From Kistimonas asteriae (GTDB lineage Bacteria; Pseudomonadota; Gammaproteobacteria; Pseudomonadales; Endozoicomonadaceae): a stretch of 64,000 bases of DNA. Shown in pieces: positions 37,682 to 46,559 of the stretch. Numbering within the stretch: the stretch's first letter is position 1; each line of letters starts with the position of its first letter. Where the stretch lies: assembly GCF_018263925.1 (NCBI RefSeq), contig NZ_JAEVHF010000008.1:124001-188000 (forward strand), written 5' to 3'. A program made the position numbers and the translations under genes. Under the pieces are notes generated by a model that saw nothing but the letters and a program-made list of their open reading frames with translations, had not been told where the DNA came from and did no database searches.

Positions 37682-38242
37682 ATGAATATACCGAATATTT
37701 TGACATTGATACGTTTGCTGCTGATTCCGGTCATCGTGGTGGTTATATATCTCCCGTTTAGCTGGACGAATCTGGCCAGTGCTGCGATTTTTATGGTCGC
37801 ATCCTTTACCGACTGGTTTGATGGTTATCTGGCGAGAAGGCTGAATCAGACCACCCCCTTTGGTGCGTTCCTTGATCCTGTGGCGGACAAGTTGATGGTC
37901 GCCGTGGCTCTCGCCACCCTGATTGAGAAATTTGACAGCCCGCTGCTGACCATTCCGGCATTGATCATCATCGGGCGCGAAATCATGATCTCTGCCTTAC
38001 GGGAGTGGATGGCAGAGATAGGCAAGCGCACCAGTGTGGCCGTCAGCTTCATCGGTAAAATGAAGACGATGATGCAGATGGGTGCCATCACATTACTGCT
38101 CTGGGCACCTGGTTTTGCAGACAGCCTGGTCGGCATGTCTGGCATGGTTTTGCTCTATGTGGCGGCGATTCTCACGCTATGGTCTATGGTTGTTTATCTG
38201 AAAGCGGCATGGCCGGAACTTAAGCCTTTTGGTGCTAAATAA
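37682..38242 (+). CDS. pgsA: CDP-diacylglycerol-glycerol-3-phosphate 3-phosphatidyltransferase
   Basis: A 186-residue inner-membrane enzyme making phosphatidylglycerophosphate, the first committed step to phosphatidylglycerol and cardiolipin. The N-terminus NIPNILTLIRLLLIPV is typical. The CDP-alcohol phosphotransferase motif (D-G-x2-A-R-x8-G-x3-D-x3-D) reads DGYLARRLNQTTPFGAFLDPVADK (near 42-66). Four or more hydrophobic helices follow. Between uvrC and the glyW-cysT-leuZ tRNA cluster, as in E. coli and Pseudomonas. Confidence 0.97.
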   Translation: MNIPNILTLIRLLLIPVIVVVIYLPFSWTNLASAAIFMVASFTDWFDGYLARRLNQTTPFGAFLDPVADKLMVAVALATLIEKFDSPLLTIPALIIIGREIMISALREWMAEIGKRTSVAVSFIGKMKTMMQMGAITLLLWAPGFADSLVGMSGMVLLYVAAILTLWSMVVYLKAAWPELKPFGAK

Positions 38243-38313
38243 ACTGTTATTTATCATATGCTTGACAGATTGTTATAAGTCCATACAATAGCCCTCGTCT
38301 TCTGCAGGGCAGT

Positions 38314-38389
<76 letters not shown>

Positions 38390-38412
38390 TATTCCAGGCA
38401 GGTGACAGTTAA

Positions 38413-38486
38413 GGCGGGTTGGTAGAGCGGTTATACAGTGGACTGCAACTCCATCTAGGCCGGTTCGACTCCGGTGCCCGCCTCCA
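38413..38486 (+). tRNA. cysT: tRNA-Cys (GCA), copy 1
   Basis: 74 nt with CCA. Acceptor GGCGGGT / GCCCGCC with discriminator T (U73, expected for tRNA-Cys), anticodon loop CTGCAAC (GCA), T-loop TTCGACT. Confidence 0.96.
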
Positions 38487-38569
38487 TTTTTCATCAAAGC
38501 CTTTGATGAAACACTGCAAGACGATTTATGATGTGGTGTCTGGAAAGTGATTTCCGGTGAATAGATAAC

Positions 38570-38656
38570 GCCCGGATGGTGAAATTGGTAGACACAAGGG
38601 ATTTAAAATCCCTCGACCGTTAGGTCGTGCCGGTTCGATTCCGGCTCCGGGCACCA
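38570..38656 (+). tRNA. leuZ: tRNA-Leu (TAA)
   Basis: 87 nt with CCA and a long variable arm (CGACCGTTAGGTCG). Acceptor GCCCGGA / TCCGGGC, anticodon TAA inside GGGATTTAAAATCCC. Third in the conserved Gly-Cys-Leu order. Confidence 0.97.
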
Positions 38657-38681
38657 TATTGATAGTATCTGAAAGTTTTAA

Positions 38682-38755
38682 GGCGGGTTGGTAGAGCGGT
38701 TATACAGTGGACTGCAACTCCATCTAGGCCGGTTCAACTCCGGTGCCCGCCTCCA
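38682..38755 (+). tRNA. tRNA-Cys (GCA), copy 2
   Basis: 74 nt with CCA, identical to copy 1 except one base in the T-loop (TTCAACT instead of TTCGACT, position 57). It lies after the Leu tRNA, so the cluster is Gly-Cys-Leu-Cys. All stems pair, so it should be functional. Confidence 0.95.
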
Positions 38756-38762
38756 ACAGAAA

Positions 38763-38787
38763 GGGAGCCATCTGGCTCCCTTTTTTT
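38763..38787 (+). terminator. Intrinsic terminator of the pgsA-tRNA cluster
   Basis: GGGAGCCA-TC-TGGCTCCC stem-loop followed by T7, 8 nt after the last tRNA. Confidence 0.93.
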
Positions 38788-38850
38788 ATTTGCCGTTAAA
38801 ACAGTTTCTTCAAATGATCTTAAAGGAAATGAATTTTAATGGCTGTCAGG

Positions 38851-39063
38851 TTATTGAGTAGCCTGTCTGGGCTGGCCGACAATAAGACTCTTCTCAAATC
38901 CGTGCCGTTCAATACTTCCAGCATGATTTAATCTGATCCTTCCATTCATCTGTTCGGTTTTTATACAGCCACCAGATTTTTTACTGGTATCACCCCAGCG
39001 TTCACTGAAATCTATTTTTCGTATTCTTGTAGTGTGATGTGGCAAAGATAACTGAAAGCACAT
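38851..39063 (-). CDS. Doubtful small ORF (70 aa) in the gap after the tRNA cluster
   Basis: The 312-bp gap 38788-39099 holds only this 70-codon frame. The predicted protein is basic and polar, with no signal peptide, membrane helix or motif I recognise (RKIDFSERWGDTSKKSGG). An AGGA-like site sits too close to the ATG. It may be chance or a decayed gene fragment; downstream of the MFS gene on the same strand. Confidence 0.2.
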   Translation of the reverse strand: MCFQLSLPHHTTRIRKIDFSERWGDTSKKSGGCIKTEQMNGRIRLNHAGSIERHGFEKSLIVGQPRQATQ

Positions 39064-39099
39064 CCTGAGAGGAGCCTTCAGTTGAGCATAATTGTAAGT

Positions 39100-40287
39100 T
39101 CAAGCCAGATTGTGACGATAGGCTTCATCCGATTCTGACCTGATAACCGGCATTAGCCAGGCCGCCAAGGTTGACAGCAGCATTCCAGCCGCAAGAATCC
39201 CGTATAACGAATTGAATTCATTCGTTTTTCCATAGATAACCGCAATCAACCAATACGCAACGGGTGCTGTACTGAAGCTCACCATGTATTTCATGGCGTA
39301 GATTCTTGAACGCCACTGATCTGATGAATGCCGTCCAATCAGCCAGTCGTTAATCGGAATCTGCGCATAAGTGCTGGACATTAGTCCAATAAAGACCGGA
39401 ATCAGCATCCAGCCTGAAGTGAAGGCCGCGAGAATTAAGAAAACGACCTGAGAAGACGTCACAAAAATCAGCAGTAAACGGGCAGAAACCCTGTCCAGCA
39501 GTTCGCCAATAATCAGCTGAATGACTGCAGCCAGAAGGTAAATAGTGGTAGACAGCATGCCTGTTGTACTGAGAGATATATTAAACGAGGCATCAATAAT
39601 TTTTGGTAATGCGGTCGTCAGGCTCTGGAACACCAATCCGCCAAAACAGGCGATAACAGCAATGACTGCAAACATTTTTATTAGAGTGTTATTGCTTGAA
39701 TAGGTCTCATTTTGTTGGTTCCCACGGTGCTGGAAAATCTTTACATCCCTGGATACCAAGGTATAAACAACGCCCGCCAGTACACAGAGAATACCGGGGA
39801 TAATGAATGCCGCCTGCCAGCCAATCACCTGTGATAACAGTGCCGTCACACCAGCCGCGCAGGCCAATCCCATATTGCCCGCCAGCGCATTGACTGCAAT
39901 GGCCCGACCTGTTTTTTTAGCGGTACTGAAAACCAGCGCCGTGCCAACCGGATGGTAGATAGAGGCAAACAAGCCAATAGCGGCAACACCGGTTGCGAGC
40001 TGTGTCGGGGTCTGGGCAAACGCGGTCAAAATGGCAGACAATCCCATGCCATAGTAGTAGGCATTCATCATGCCTCGCTGGCTCCAGCGGTCTCCGAGCC
40101 AGCCAGAAGGAATAGAGCCCAGCCCATAGGCAAGGACACCGAAGGTGCCGTACGTCAGTAATTCGGCATAATCAATATCCCAGCTTTTTTGCAGGGCCAA
40201 CACGGCTGTCGGGAAGATGAGTATGAAAAAATGATCCAGGGCGTGCCCCACATTGAGCACATGAAAGTGAAGGCGTTGTTTATTCAT
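39100..40287 (-). CDS. MFS transporter, drug/metabolite exporter-like
   Basis: A 395-residue protein with about 12 transmembrane helices. The loop 2-3 MFS motif appears as GSIPSGWLGDRWSQRG (near 57-72). The N-terminus LHFHVLNVGHALDHFFILIFPTAVLAL resembles the fosmidomycin-resistance (Fsr)-like group, and a central charged loop (about 185-205) separates the halves. It diverges from an AraC regulator, the arrangement of E. coli nimT/nimR and similar exporter pairs. The substrate is unknown. Confidence 0.83.
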   Translation of the reverse strand: MNKQRLHFHVLNVGHALDHFFILIFPTAVLALQKSWDIDYAELLTYGTFGVLAYGLGSIPSGWLGDRWSQRGMMNAYYYGMGLSAILTAFAQTPTQLATGVAAIGLFASIYHPVGTALVFSTAKKTGRAIAVNALAGNMGLACAAGVTALLSQVIGWQAAFIIPGILCVLAGVVYTLVSRDVKIFQHRGNQQNETYSSNNTLIKMFAVIAVIACFGGLVFQSLTTALPKIIDASFNISLSTTGMLSTTIYLLAAVIQLIIGELLDRVSARLLLIFVTSSQVVFLILAAFTSGWMLIPVFIGLMSSTYAQIPINDWLIGRHSSDQWRSRIYAMKYMVSFSTAPVAYWLIAVIYGKTNEFNSLYGILAAGMLLSTLAAWLMPVIRSESDEAYRHNLA

Positions 40288-40384
40288 AAACTAATCCTGC
40301 TTGAGTCTTGATACGGACAGTTTATGGATCAAGAATTTGACGCATAGAATCTACAGAGCCGACCTTTTGCTCAAATGAGACAGC

Positions 40385-41149
40385 ATGAAAAAGTCTATTC
40401 CTTTTTCCGGATCGCCACGTACCGCCATCGTTATTCCCCAATCGTATCCAGACGATTGGGTGATTAACTGGCATCATCATGATTTCGCCCAGCTGGTTTA
40501 TGCCTGCAGCGGCGTAATGACCGTAGAAACAGCAGATAATCACTGGGTTGTTCCCCCGCAGAGAGCCGTCTGGATTCCTCCATATATTGACCACAGAGTG
40601 ACGATGTATGGGCAGGCGGAGATGCGAAACCTGTACGTCAGCGTTGACGGCTACCAACAACTGCCTGAAAAAAGCTGTGTTCTGAATGTTTCCCCGCTCC
40701 TGCGTGAACTGATCCTGCATTTGGCCGTATTAACCAAAGAAACGGAGAAAAGCGGGGAGGCAGAGCGACTGTTTCTGGTTATTTTGGATCAGCTGAAACG
40801 TGCCAATGAAATGACTTTTTATTTACCCATGCCAACCGATGTCAGGTTGAAGCATGTCTGTGAAAGCATACTAGAGCATCCTGACGATAATCGTACCCTG
40901 GCTGAATGGGCTGCATACATCAACATCAGTAGTCGTTCGCTGAGCCGGTTATTACGTAAAGATATCGGGCTTTCTTTTGTCGAGTACCGGCAGCAGGCTC
41001 GGCTTTTTCTGGCATTAAAGCTTCTGGCAAAAGGGTTACCGGTTTCGACCGTGGCAATGGAGGTAGGATTTTCGAGCTTGAGCGCGTTTAATCATCTCTT
41101 CAAAAAGAATTTTGGTCAGACGCCAGGGCATATTTTTGATGCTTCATAA
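40385..41149 (+). CDS. AraC-family regulator with cupin sensor domain
   Basis: A 254-residue regulator. Residues about 15-90 form an AraC-type cupin (WHHHDFAQLVYACSGVMTVET, VPPQRAVWIPPYIDHRV). The C-terminal 100 residues carry two HTH motifs (LAEWAAYINISSRSLSRLLRKDIG and VSTVAMEVGFSSLSAFNHLFKKNFGQTP). It resembles the NimR/YdiP group. Divergent from the MFS gene over 97 bp, so it very likely controls it. Ends at a strong terminator. Confidence 0.9.
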   Translation: MKKSIPFSGSPRTAIVIPQSYPDDWVINWHHHDFAQLVYACSGVMTVETADNHWVVPPQRAVWIPPYIDHRVTMYGQAEMRNLYVSVDGYQQLPEKSCVLNVSPLLRELILHLAVLTKETEKSGEAERLFLVILDQLKRANEMTFYLPMPTDVRLKHVCESILEHPDDNRTLAEWAAYINISSRSLSRLLRKDIGLSFVEYRQQARLFLALKLLAKGLPVSTVAMEVGFSSLSAFNHLFKKNFGQTPGHIFDAS

Positions 41150-41198
41150 GCCAGGGCAGCACAGCTTAGAATAAACCGGTTTTGAAACTCACTGATGC

Positions 41199-41228
41199 AA
41201 AAAACGCCGGCAGGAGCCGGCGTTTTTT
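41199..41228. terminator. Bidirectional terminator, AraC gene / aceA copy 1
   Basis: AAAAAACGCCGGC-AGGA-GCCGGCGTTTTTT, a perfect 13-bp stem with A6 and T6 tails between convergent genes. Confidence 0.95.
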
Positions 41229-41251
41229 ATACGAGATTCAAGACTTCAGTC

Positions 41252-42568
41252 TTAGAACTGCTCTTCTTCGGTAGAACCGGTCAGAGCCGTCACAGAGGAC
41301 TTTCCACCCTGAATGACAGTGGTCATGTCATCGAAATAACCAGTACCGACTTCCTGCTGGTGAGCAACGAAGGTGTAACCCTTCTCGGCAGCAGCAAACT
41401 CAGGCTCCTGAACCATTTCAACATAATGCTTCATGCCTTCGCCCTGGGCATAGTTGTGCGCCAGTTCGAACATGTTGTACCACATGTTATGGATGCCCGC
41501 GAGGGTGATGAACTGGTACTTGTAGCCCATGTCAGACAGTTCCTGCTGGAACTTGGCGATGGTGGCGTCGTCCAGGTTCTTCTTCCAGTTGAAGCTCGGT
41601 GAGCAGTTGTAGGCCAGCAGCTGATCCGGGTACTCGGCACGGATGGCTTCGGCAAACTTACGGGCTTCGTCCAGATCAGGGGTCGCCGTTTCACACCAGA
41701 GCAGGTCAGCATAAGGGGCATAGGCCAGACCACGGGCGATAGCTTGATCAATGCCGGCCTTTACACGGAAGAAACCTTCAGGGGTACGCTCACCGGTCAG
41801 GAAGGGCGCATCATACTCGTCGCAGTCTGAAGTGATCAGGTCAGCCGCGTTAGCGTCAGTACGGGCCAGTACAATGGTTGGCACGTCGGCAACATCAGCC
41901 GCCAGCCGCGCTGCGATCAGCTTTTGAACGGCTTCCTGGGTAGGAACCAGTACCTTACCGCCCATGTGACCACACTTCTTGACGGAAGCCAGCTGGTCTT
42001 CGAAGTGGACACCGGCCGCACCCGCTTCGATCATGTGCTTCATCAGCTCATAAGCGTTCAGAACGCCGCCGAAACCGGCTTCTGCGTCAGCAACAATAGG
42101 CGCGAACATGTTGGTGTAGTTGCCATCGCCCGGGTTAACACCGTTCTTCCACTGGATCTGGTCAGCACGACGGAAGCTGTTGTTGATGCGCTTGATGACG
42201 GCTGGGACAGAGTCGACCGGATACAGGGACTGGTCAGGGTACATGCTGCTGGCGGAGTTGTTATCCGCCGCAACCTGCCAGCCAGATAGATAAATGGCTT
42301 CGATGCCGGCCTTAACCTGCTGAACCGCCTGGCCACCAGTCAGGGCGCCGAGGCAGTTCACATAACCTTTCTTGGCTGTACCGCCATATACCAGGTCCCA
42401 GAGCTTTTCGGCACCTTGGCGGGCAATCGTGTTCTCGATCTTGACGGAACCGCGCAGGCGCACAACATCTTCTGCGGTGTAGGTACGCTTGACGTTTTTC
42501 CAGCGGGGATTCTCGGCCCAGTCTTTCTCGATGCGGGCGATTTCTTCCTGGCGGTTATAGGTAGTCAT
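41252..42568 (-). CDS. aceA: Isocitrate lyase, copy 1
   Basis: A 438-residue enzyme splitting isocitrate to glyoxylate and succinate, the entry to the glyoxylate shunt. The active-site loop KKCGHMGGK (near 195), [23 protein letters not shown] and the tail [12 protein letters not shown] match the enterobacterial/pseudomonad AceA class. The residues at 147 and 149 are Gly, the conserved state. It is nearly identical to the gene at 44834. The 5' leader contains a TGTAGT-N15-ACTACA palindrome (42579-42605). Divergent from a LysR gene. Confidence 0.97.
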   Translation of the reverse strand: MTTYNRQEEIARIEKDWAENPRWKNVKRTYTAEDVVRLRGSVKIENTIARQGAEKLWDLVYGGTAKKGYVNCLGALTGGQAVQQVKAGIEAIYLSGWQVAADNNSASSMYPDQSLYPVDSVPAVIKRINNSFRRADQIQWKNGVNPGDGNYTNMFAPIVADAEAGFGGVLNAYELMKHMIEAGAAGVHFEDQLASVKKCGHMGGKVLVPTQEAVQKLIAARLAADVADVPTIVLARTDANAADLITSDCDEYDAPFLTGERTPEGFFRVKAGIDQAIARGLAYAPYADLLWCETATPDLDEARKFAEAIRAEYPDQLLAYNCSPSFNWKKNLDDATIAKFQQELSDMGYKYQFITLAGIHNMWYNMFELAHNYAQGEGMKHYVEMVQEPEFAAAEKGYTFVAHQQEVGTGYFDDMTTVIQGGKSSVTALTGSTEEEQF

Positions 42569-42578
42569 GCGTTACTCC

Positions 42579-42605
42579 TGTAGTGATTGATATTGGTGAA
42601 CTACA
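42579..42605. promoter_or_regulatory. RccR-type palindrome before aceA copy 1
   Basis: TGTAGT (42579-42584), 15 nt, ACTACA (42600-42605). It lies 11 nt upstream of the aceA ATG in the aceA/LysR divergent gap. This form matches the TGTAGT-N(15-16)-ACTACA site reported for the RpiR-family regulator RccR of pseudomonads, which acts on aceA and glcB. Confidence 0.55.
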
Positions 42606-42721
42606 TGAACGTGACGAATTCTATGGAGTGTGAGAAAATTTCGGAAATTTATAGTTATTATTTCCGACATAAAAGCCATGAATAACAGGCAGGGATGCAC
42701 TGACCAGAAGTCGCCATAAGC

Positions 42722-43657
42722 ATGAACGTATCGAGAATTGATCTGAATTTGCTGGTTTACCTGGATGCCCTGTTACGGGAGCGGAATGTCACCCGAGCAG
42801 CAGACCAGTTAGGTATTACGCAGCCGGCCATGAGTAATGGCCTGCGGCGATTGCGGGATTTGTTTGAAGATCCGCTCCTTGTGAGAACCAGTGATGGTAT
42901 GACCCCAACAGAGCGTGCCCGTCAGTTACAGCCCATCGTTCGCAATGTGCTGGCTGAAATCGAGCAGGCCGTTCAGCCACGAAAACCTTTCGAAAGTGCC
43001 ACCAGCCGACGCGTTTTTCGGATTATGGCCAGTGATTATGCGGAATCCACTCTGATTCCTCAGGTATTGCGCCAACTGCGCCTCGAAGCGCCTGATGTAA
43101 CCTTGGATGTGTTGACGCCCAGCGATGTTAGCTTTCAGGATGTTGAGCGGGGCAGGGTGGATATGGCCATCAACCGCTTTGACGATATGCCCCAGTCTTT
43201 CCATCAGGCGATTATCTGGGAAGATGACTTTTCCTGTCTGATCAGCCGCAGCAATCCGATTCTTGATGAATTTATCCTTGATAACTATCTAGCTGCCCGG
43301 CATGTCTGGGTCAGTAAAACCGGCATGGGGGTTGGGGTTGGCGTGAATCCTGAAGATGTTCAGAGACTGGGCTGGGTCGATGAGGCTCTGGACCGACTGG
43401 GCAAAAAAAGAACAATTTCAGTTTTTACCCGCCACTACCAAGTCGCAATGCAACTGGTTCGCAACAATGACTTGATAGCAACACTGCCCACCCGTGCAGC
43501 ACGACTCCAGACTGGTGGGGGAGATCTCGTTGTGCTTGCGCCGCCCTTTGAAATTCCCGCTTTTGAGCTAAAAATGGCCTGGAGCCCTTTGTTACAACAG
43601 GATTCAGGGCATCAATGGCTCAGAAGGATGATTATATCCATTGCCCAGAATCGATGA
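42722..43657 (+). CDS. LysR-family transcriptional regulator
   Basis: A 311-residue LTTR. N-terminal winged HTH (4-65: LNLLVYLDALLRERNVTRAADQLGITQPAMSNGLRRLRDLFEDPLLVR), followed by a LysR substrate domain (FRIMASDYAESTLIPQVLRQL...). The opening resembles the NodD/NahR/LeuO subgroup. Divergent from aceA copy 1 (153-bp gap), so aceA is a plausible target; the effector is unknown. A 10-bp inverted repeat with one G-T pair (43675-43702) follows but lacks a T-run. Confidence 0.9.
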   Translation: MNVSRIDLNLLVYLDALLRERNVTRAADQLGITQPAMSNGLRRLRDLFEDPLLVRTSDGMTPTERARQLQPIVRNVLAEIEQAVQPRKPFESATSRRVFRIMASDYAESTLIPQVLRQLRLEAPDVTLDVLTPSDVSFQDVERGRVDMAINRFDDMPQSFHQAIIWEDDFSCLISRSNPILDEFILDNYLAARHVWVSKTGMGVGVGVNPEDVQRLGWVDEALDRLGKKRTISVFTRHYQVAMQLVRNNDLIATLPTRAARLQTGGGDLVVLAPPFEIPAFELKMAWSPLLQQDSGHQWLRRMIISIAQNR

Positions 43658-43827
43658 TCGAATATTCCCCCCCCAGGTGTTAACTTTGCGCGGTTAGCAC
43701 CTGAGGCTGACAAGGAGGGATAACCAAAAAGTTATTATCGATAACAGACTGCAGCTAGACCGCTTAAGAACTGGCTTTCTTGAAGTAAGATTACCGAAGA
43801 CTTAAATGGAGTAATCAAGCTTTAAGG

Positions 43828-44805
43828 ATGATGCATACTATGAAGACAATCGGAAAGGGAGCACTAGGCTCTAGTTATCGCAACCAGTCAAGAGAAGAGC
43901 GCCAAGACCATTGTTCAACAGAAAAGGGAACGATGAGGCTGAAAAAAAGCTCGAAATACTTTGACGCTACTGCAACGTCAGCTTGTAAGACGGGTGTTAG
44001 TACGCGTAGTAAATCTGACCCATTAGACCGTTATCCCGATATTAGCCATAATGGCAGCGCAGAAATAAAGGTGAACAAAAGAAAAGTAAGGAAGAATACA
44101 AAGAGCCCTGTGCCAGCCAAAAGAGTAAGATCTTGGGAAGCTTATTCAAATAAAGAATTAAAAACAGCTATTGTCGATTTAAAATCGAGTGAAAAAGCCG
44201 TGTTAGCATGTCGGCCACATGAAACACTTAACTGGGATGATGCTGGCTGCAACCTCTCCGAGGAAGTTATTCTTAACTTAATAAGCGCTGAAAAAGAAAA
44301 AGGCAGATTGCTATCTTCGAGTCTAATGGCTTTTTTGGCTGCACCTAACACCGGTGCTGACTCACAAAGCAGCACTGAAGTCGTCCCGATTGATGAGGCG
44401 AAAGGTCAAGCATTCCTCGAGAGACATGAATTATTTTGTCGATTAAAAGCGATTATCACAAGTTCAAGGCAGAGTAATCATTATCTTTCCATGACGCCCC
44501 CGGCTGAAAGGGCGACGGAACGGCTCAGGCGTGAAAAAGCGCCGCTTATGGGCTCTATGCCGGTTGAAGAATCTCAAATAAGGTGTGCTCAACAGAATGC
44601 AAATGACAACATGAAAGAATTGCTGAGAACGCTGCAGGTTCACGTTTTAAGAAATCAAACAAGAATTCCGGCAACTGATTTCGAAAAGTCAGCTATTCGT
44701 TGCTCTATCATTGAAAAACCTTGGGAAATGAGACTTTTGAATGATGTAGGACGTCGTGACGAGAAAAGCGTTGTTGCCGTATTACAAAAAGAGGCCAGCG
44801 AATAG
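43828..44805 (+). CDS. Protein of unknown function between the two aceA copies
   Basis: A 325-residue polar protein without signal peptide or transmembrane helix. The first 105 residues are basic and low in hydrophobic residues (KKSSKYFDATATSACKTG, KVNKRKVRKNTKSPVPAKRVR) and look disordered; the rest is mostly helical (SNKELKTAIVDLKSSEKAVL, EEVILNLISAEKEKGRLLSSSLMAFL). Base composition is more AT-rich than the flanking genes. Its last codons lie in the stem of the downstream terminator. I recognise no family. Disordered basic N-terminus plus helical body is common in secreted effectors, but nothing here proves that. Start may be 43828 or 43840. Confidence 0.65.
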   Translation: MMHTMKTIGKGALGSSYRNQSREERQDHCSTEKGTMRLKKSSKYFDATATSACKTGVSTRSKSDPLDRYPDISHNGSAEIKVNKRKVRKNTKSPVPAKRVRSWEAYSNKELKTAIVDLKSSEKAVLACRPHETLNWDDAGCNLSEEVILNLISAEKEKGRLLSSSLMAFLAAPNTGADSQSSTEVVPIDEAKGQAFLERHELFCRLKAIITSSRQSNHYLSMTPPAERATERLRREKAPLMGSMPVEESQIRCAQQNANDNMKELLRTLQVHVLRNQTRIPATDFEKSAIRCSIIEKPWEMRLLNDVGRRDEKSVVAVLQKEASE

Positions 44806-44818
44806 CTGGCCTCTTTTT
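44786..44818. terminator. Bidirectional terminator overlapping a stop codon
   Basis: AAAAAGAGGCCAGC-GAATA-GCTGGCCTCTTTTT. The stop codon TAG (44803-44805) of the unknown gene lies in the loop and right arm. It also serves aceA copy 2 on the other strand. Confidence 0.93.
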
Positions 44819-44833
44819 GGGCTGATAGCAATA

Positions 44834-46150
44834 TTAGAACTGCTCTTCTTCGGTAGAACCGGTCAGAGCCGTCACAGAGGACTTGCCACCCTGAATGACA
44901 GTGGTCATGTCATCAAAGTAACCTGTACCCACTTCCTGCTGGTGCGCTACGAAGGTGTAACCCTTCTCGGCAGCAGCAAACTCAGGCTCCTGAACCATTT
45001 CAACATAATGCTTCATGCCTTCGCCCTGGGCATAGTTGTGTGCCAGTTCGAACATGTTGTACCACATGTTATGGATACCCGCGAGAGTGATGAACTGGTA
45101 CTTGTAGCCCATGTCGGACAGCTCCTGCTGGAACTTGGCGATGGTGGCGTCGTCCAGGTTCTTCTTCCAGTTGAAGCTCGGTGAACAATTGTAGGCCAGC
45201 AGCTGATCCGGGTACTCGGCACGGATGGCTTCGGCGAACTTGCGGGCTTCGTCCAGATCCGGAGTCGCCGTTTCACACCAGAGCAGATCAGCATAAGGGG
45301 CATAGGCCAGACCACGGGCGATGGCCTGATCAATGCCGGCTTTAACGCGGAAGAAGCCTTCAGGGGTACGCTCACCGGTCAGGAAGGGCGCATCATACTC
45401 GTCGCAGTCTGAAGTGATCAGGTCAGCTGCGTTAGCGTCAGTACGGGCCAGTACAATGGTTGGCACGTCGGCAACATCAGCCGCCAGCCGCGCTGCGATC
45501 AGCTTTTGAACGGCTTCCTGGGTAGGAACCAGTACCTTACCGCCCATGTGGCCGCACTTCTTGACGGAAGCCAGCTGATCTTCAAAGTGGACACCAGCCG
45601 CACCGGCTTCGATCATGTGCTTCATCAGCTCGTAGGCGTTCAGAACGCCACCAAAACCAGCTTCTGCGTCAGCAACAATAGGCGCGAACATGTTGGTGTA
45701 GTTGTCATCGCTCGGGTTAACGCCGTTCTTCCACTGGATCTGGTCAGCACGACGGAAGCTGTTGTTGATGCGCTTGATGACGGCAGGAACAGAGTCAACC
45801 GGGTACAGGGACTGGTCAGGGTACATGCTGCTGGCAGAGTTGTTATCCGCCGCAACCTGCCAGCCAGACAGGTAAATGGCTTCGATGCCGGCCTTGACCT
45901 GCTGAACCGCCTGACCACCAGTCAGTGCACCCAAGCAGTTAACATAACCTTTCTTGGCTGTGCCGCCATATACCAGGTCCCAGAGCTTTTCGGCACCTTG
46001 GCGGGCAATCGTGTTCTCGATCTTGACGGAACCGCGCAGGCGCACAACATCTTCTGCGGTGTAGGTACGCTTGACGTTTTTCCAGCGGGGATTCTCGGCC
46101 CAGTCTTTCTCGATGCGGGCGATTTCTTCTTGGCGGTTATAGGTGGTCAT
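44834..46150 (-). CDS. aceA: Isocitrate lyase, copy 2
   Basis: A 438-residue paralogue differing from copy 1 only at residues 147 (Ser for Gly) and 149 (Asp for Gly) in WKNGVNPxDx. KKCGHMGGK and all other motifs are intact, so it should be active. The start matches copy 1; an upstream in-frame ATG would add 32 unrelated residues. At DNA level the copies differ by scattered, mostly synonymous changes with long identical blocks. It diverges from glcB, so this copy has the standard glyoxylate-shunt context. Confidence 0.96.
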   Translation of the reverse strand: MTTYNRQEEIARIEKDWAENPRWKNVKRTYTAEDVVRLRGSVKIENTIARQGAEKLWDLVYGGTAKKGYVNCLGALTGGQAVQQVKAGIEAIYLSGWQVAADNNSASSMYPDQSLYPVDSVPAVIKRINNSFRRADQIQWKNGVNPSDDNYTNMFAPIVADAEAGFGGVLNAYELMKHMIEAGAAGVHFEDQLASVKKCGHMGGKVLVPTQEAVQKLIAARLAADVADVPTIVLARTDANAADLITSDCDEYDAPFLTGERTPEGFFRVKAGIDQAIARGLAYAPYADLLWCETATPDLDEARKFAEAIRAEYPDQLLAYNCSPSFNWKKNLDDATIAKFQQELSDMGYKYQFITLAGIHNMWYNMFELAHNYAQGEGMKHYVEMVQEPEFAAAEKGYTFVAHQQEVGTGYFDDMTTVIQGGKSSVTALTGSTEEEQF

Positions 46151-46559
46151 GTTTCGCTCCTGACTTCTGGAATGAGCGCCTGATGCTTGCAAACAGGTTG
46201 GTTGATACCCCTCAATACCGTGCCAACCATAAGGCACCAGTCGCATGCCGGAGCATTGTAAGTGGAACTACGGATGGGGAGCAATTTTTATTTTTTATAA
46301 CGAATATGCCCTGTATGAATCTTTACTGGCATGACATAAGCAACAGTTACGATCGGTAGGGTATGGCAATCAGGTGTCGGATTTTATTCATCCGGGAAAT
46401 AGCGGTCATAAAGACGATAAATTAGCGAAATCCTAGTGGCATCTTCTAGAATTTTCCGGCATTTTCACACTCCTATACCCTGAAACCTGCTGTTCGCCGG
46501 GGGAGGCTTGGGGGTTGGCAGGACAGGATTGTTCACCAGGGCTGAGAGGCATAATAACG
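46151..46559. promoter_or_regulatory. Divergent aceA copy 2 / glcB control region
   Basis: A 409-bp gap without a gene, AT-rich in the centre. A weak match to the aceA-1 palindrome is seen at 46257 (TGTAAGTGGAACTACG), with shorter spacing. A G-rich stretch (46498-46520) lies before the glcB ribosome site. Promoters for both genes must lie here, but none is convincing by eye. Confidence 0.35.

Noticed and set aside
41252..46150. The two aceA copies as arms of a composite transposon
   Set aside because: They are direct coding repeats without terminal inverted repeats, transposase or target duplication.
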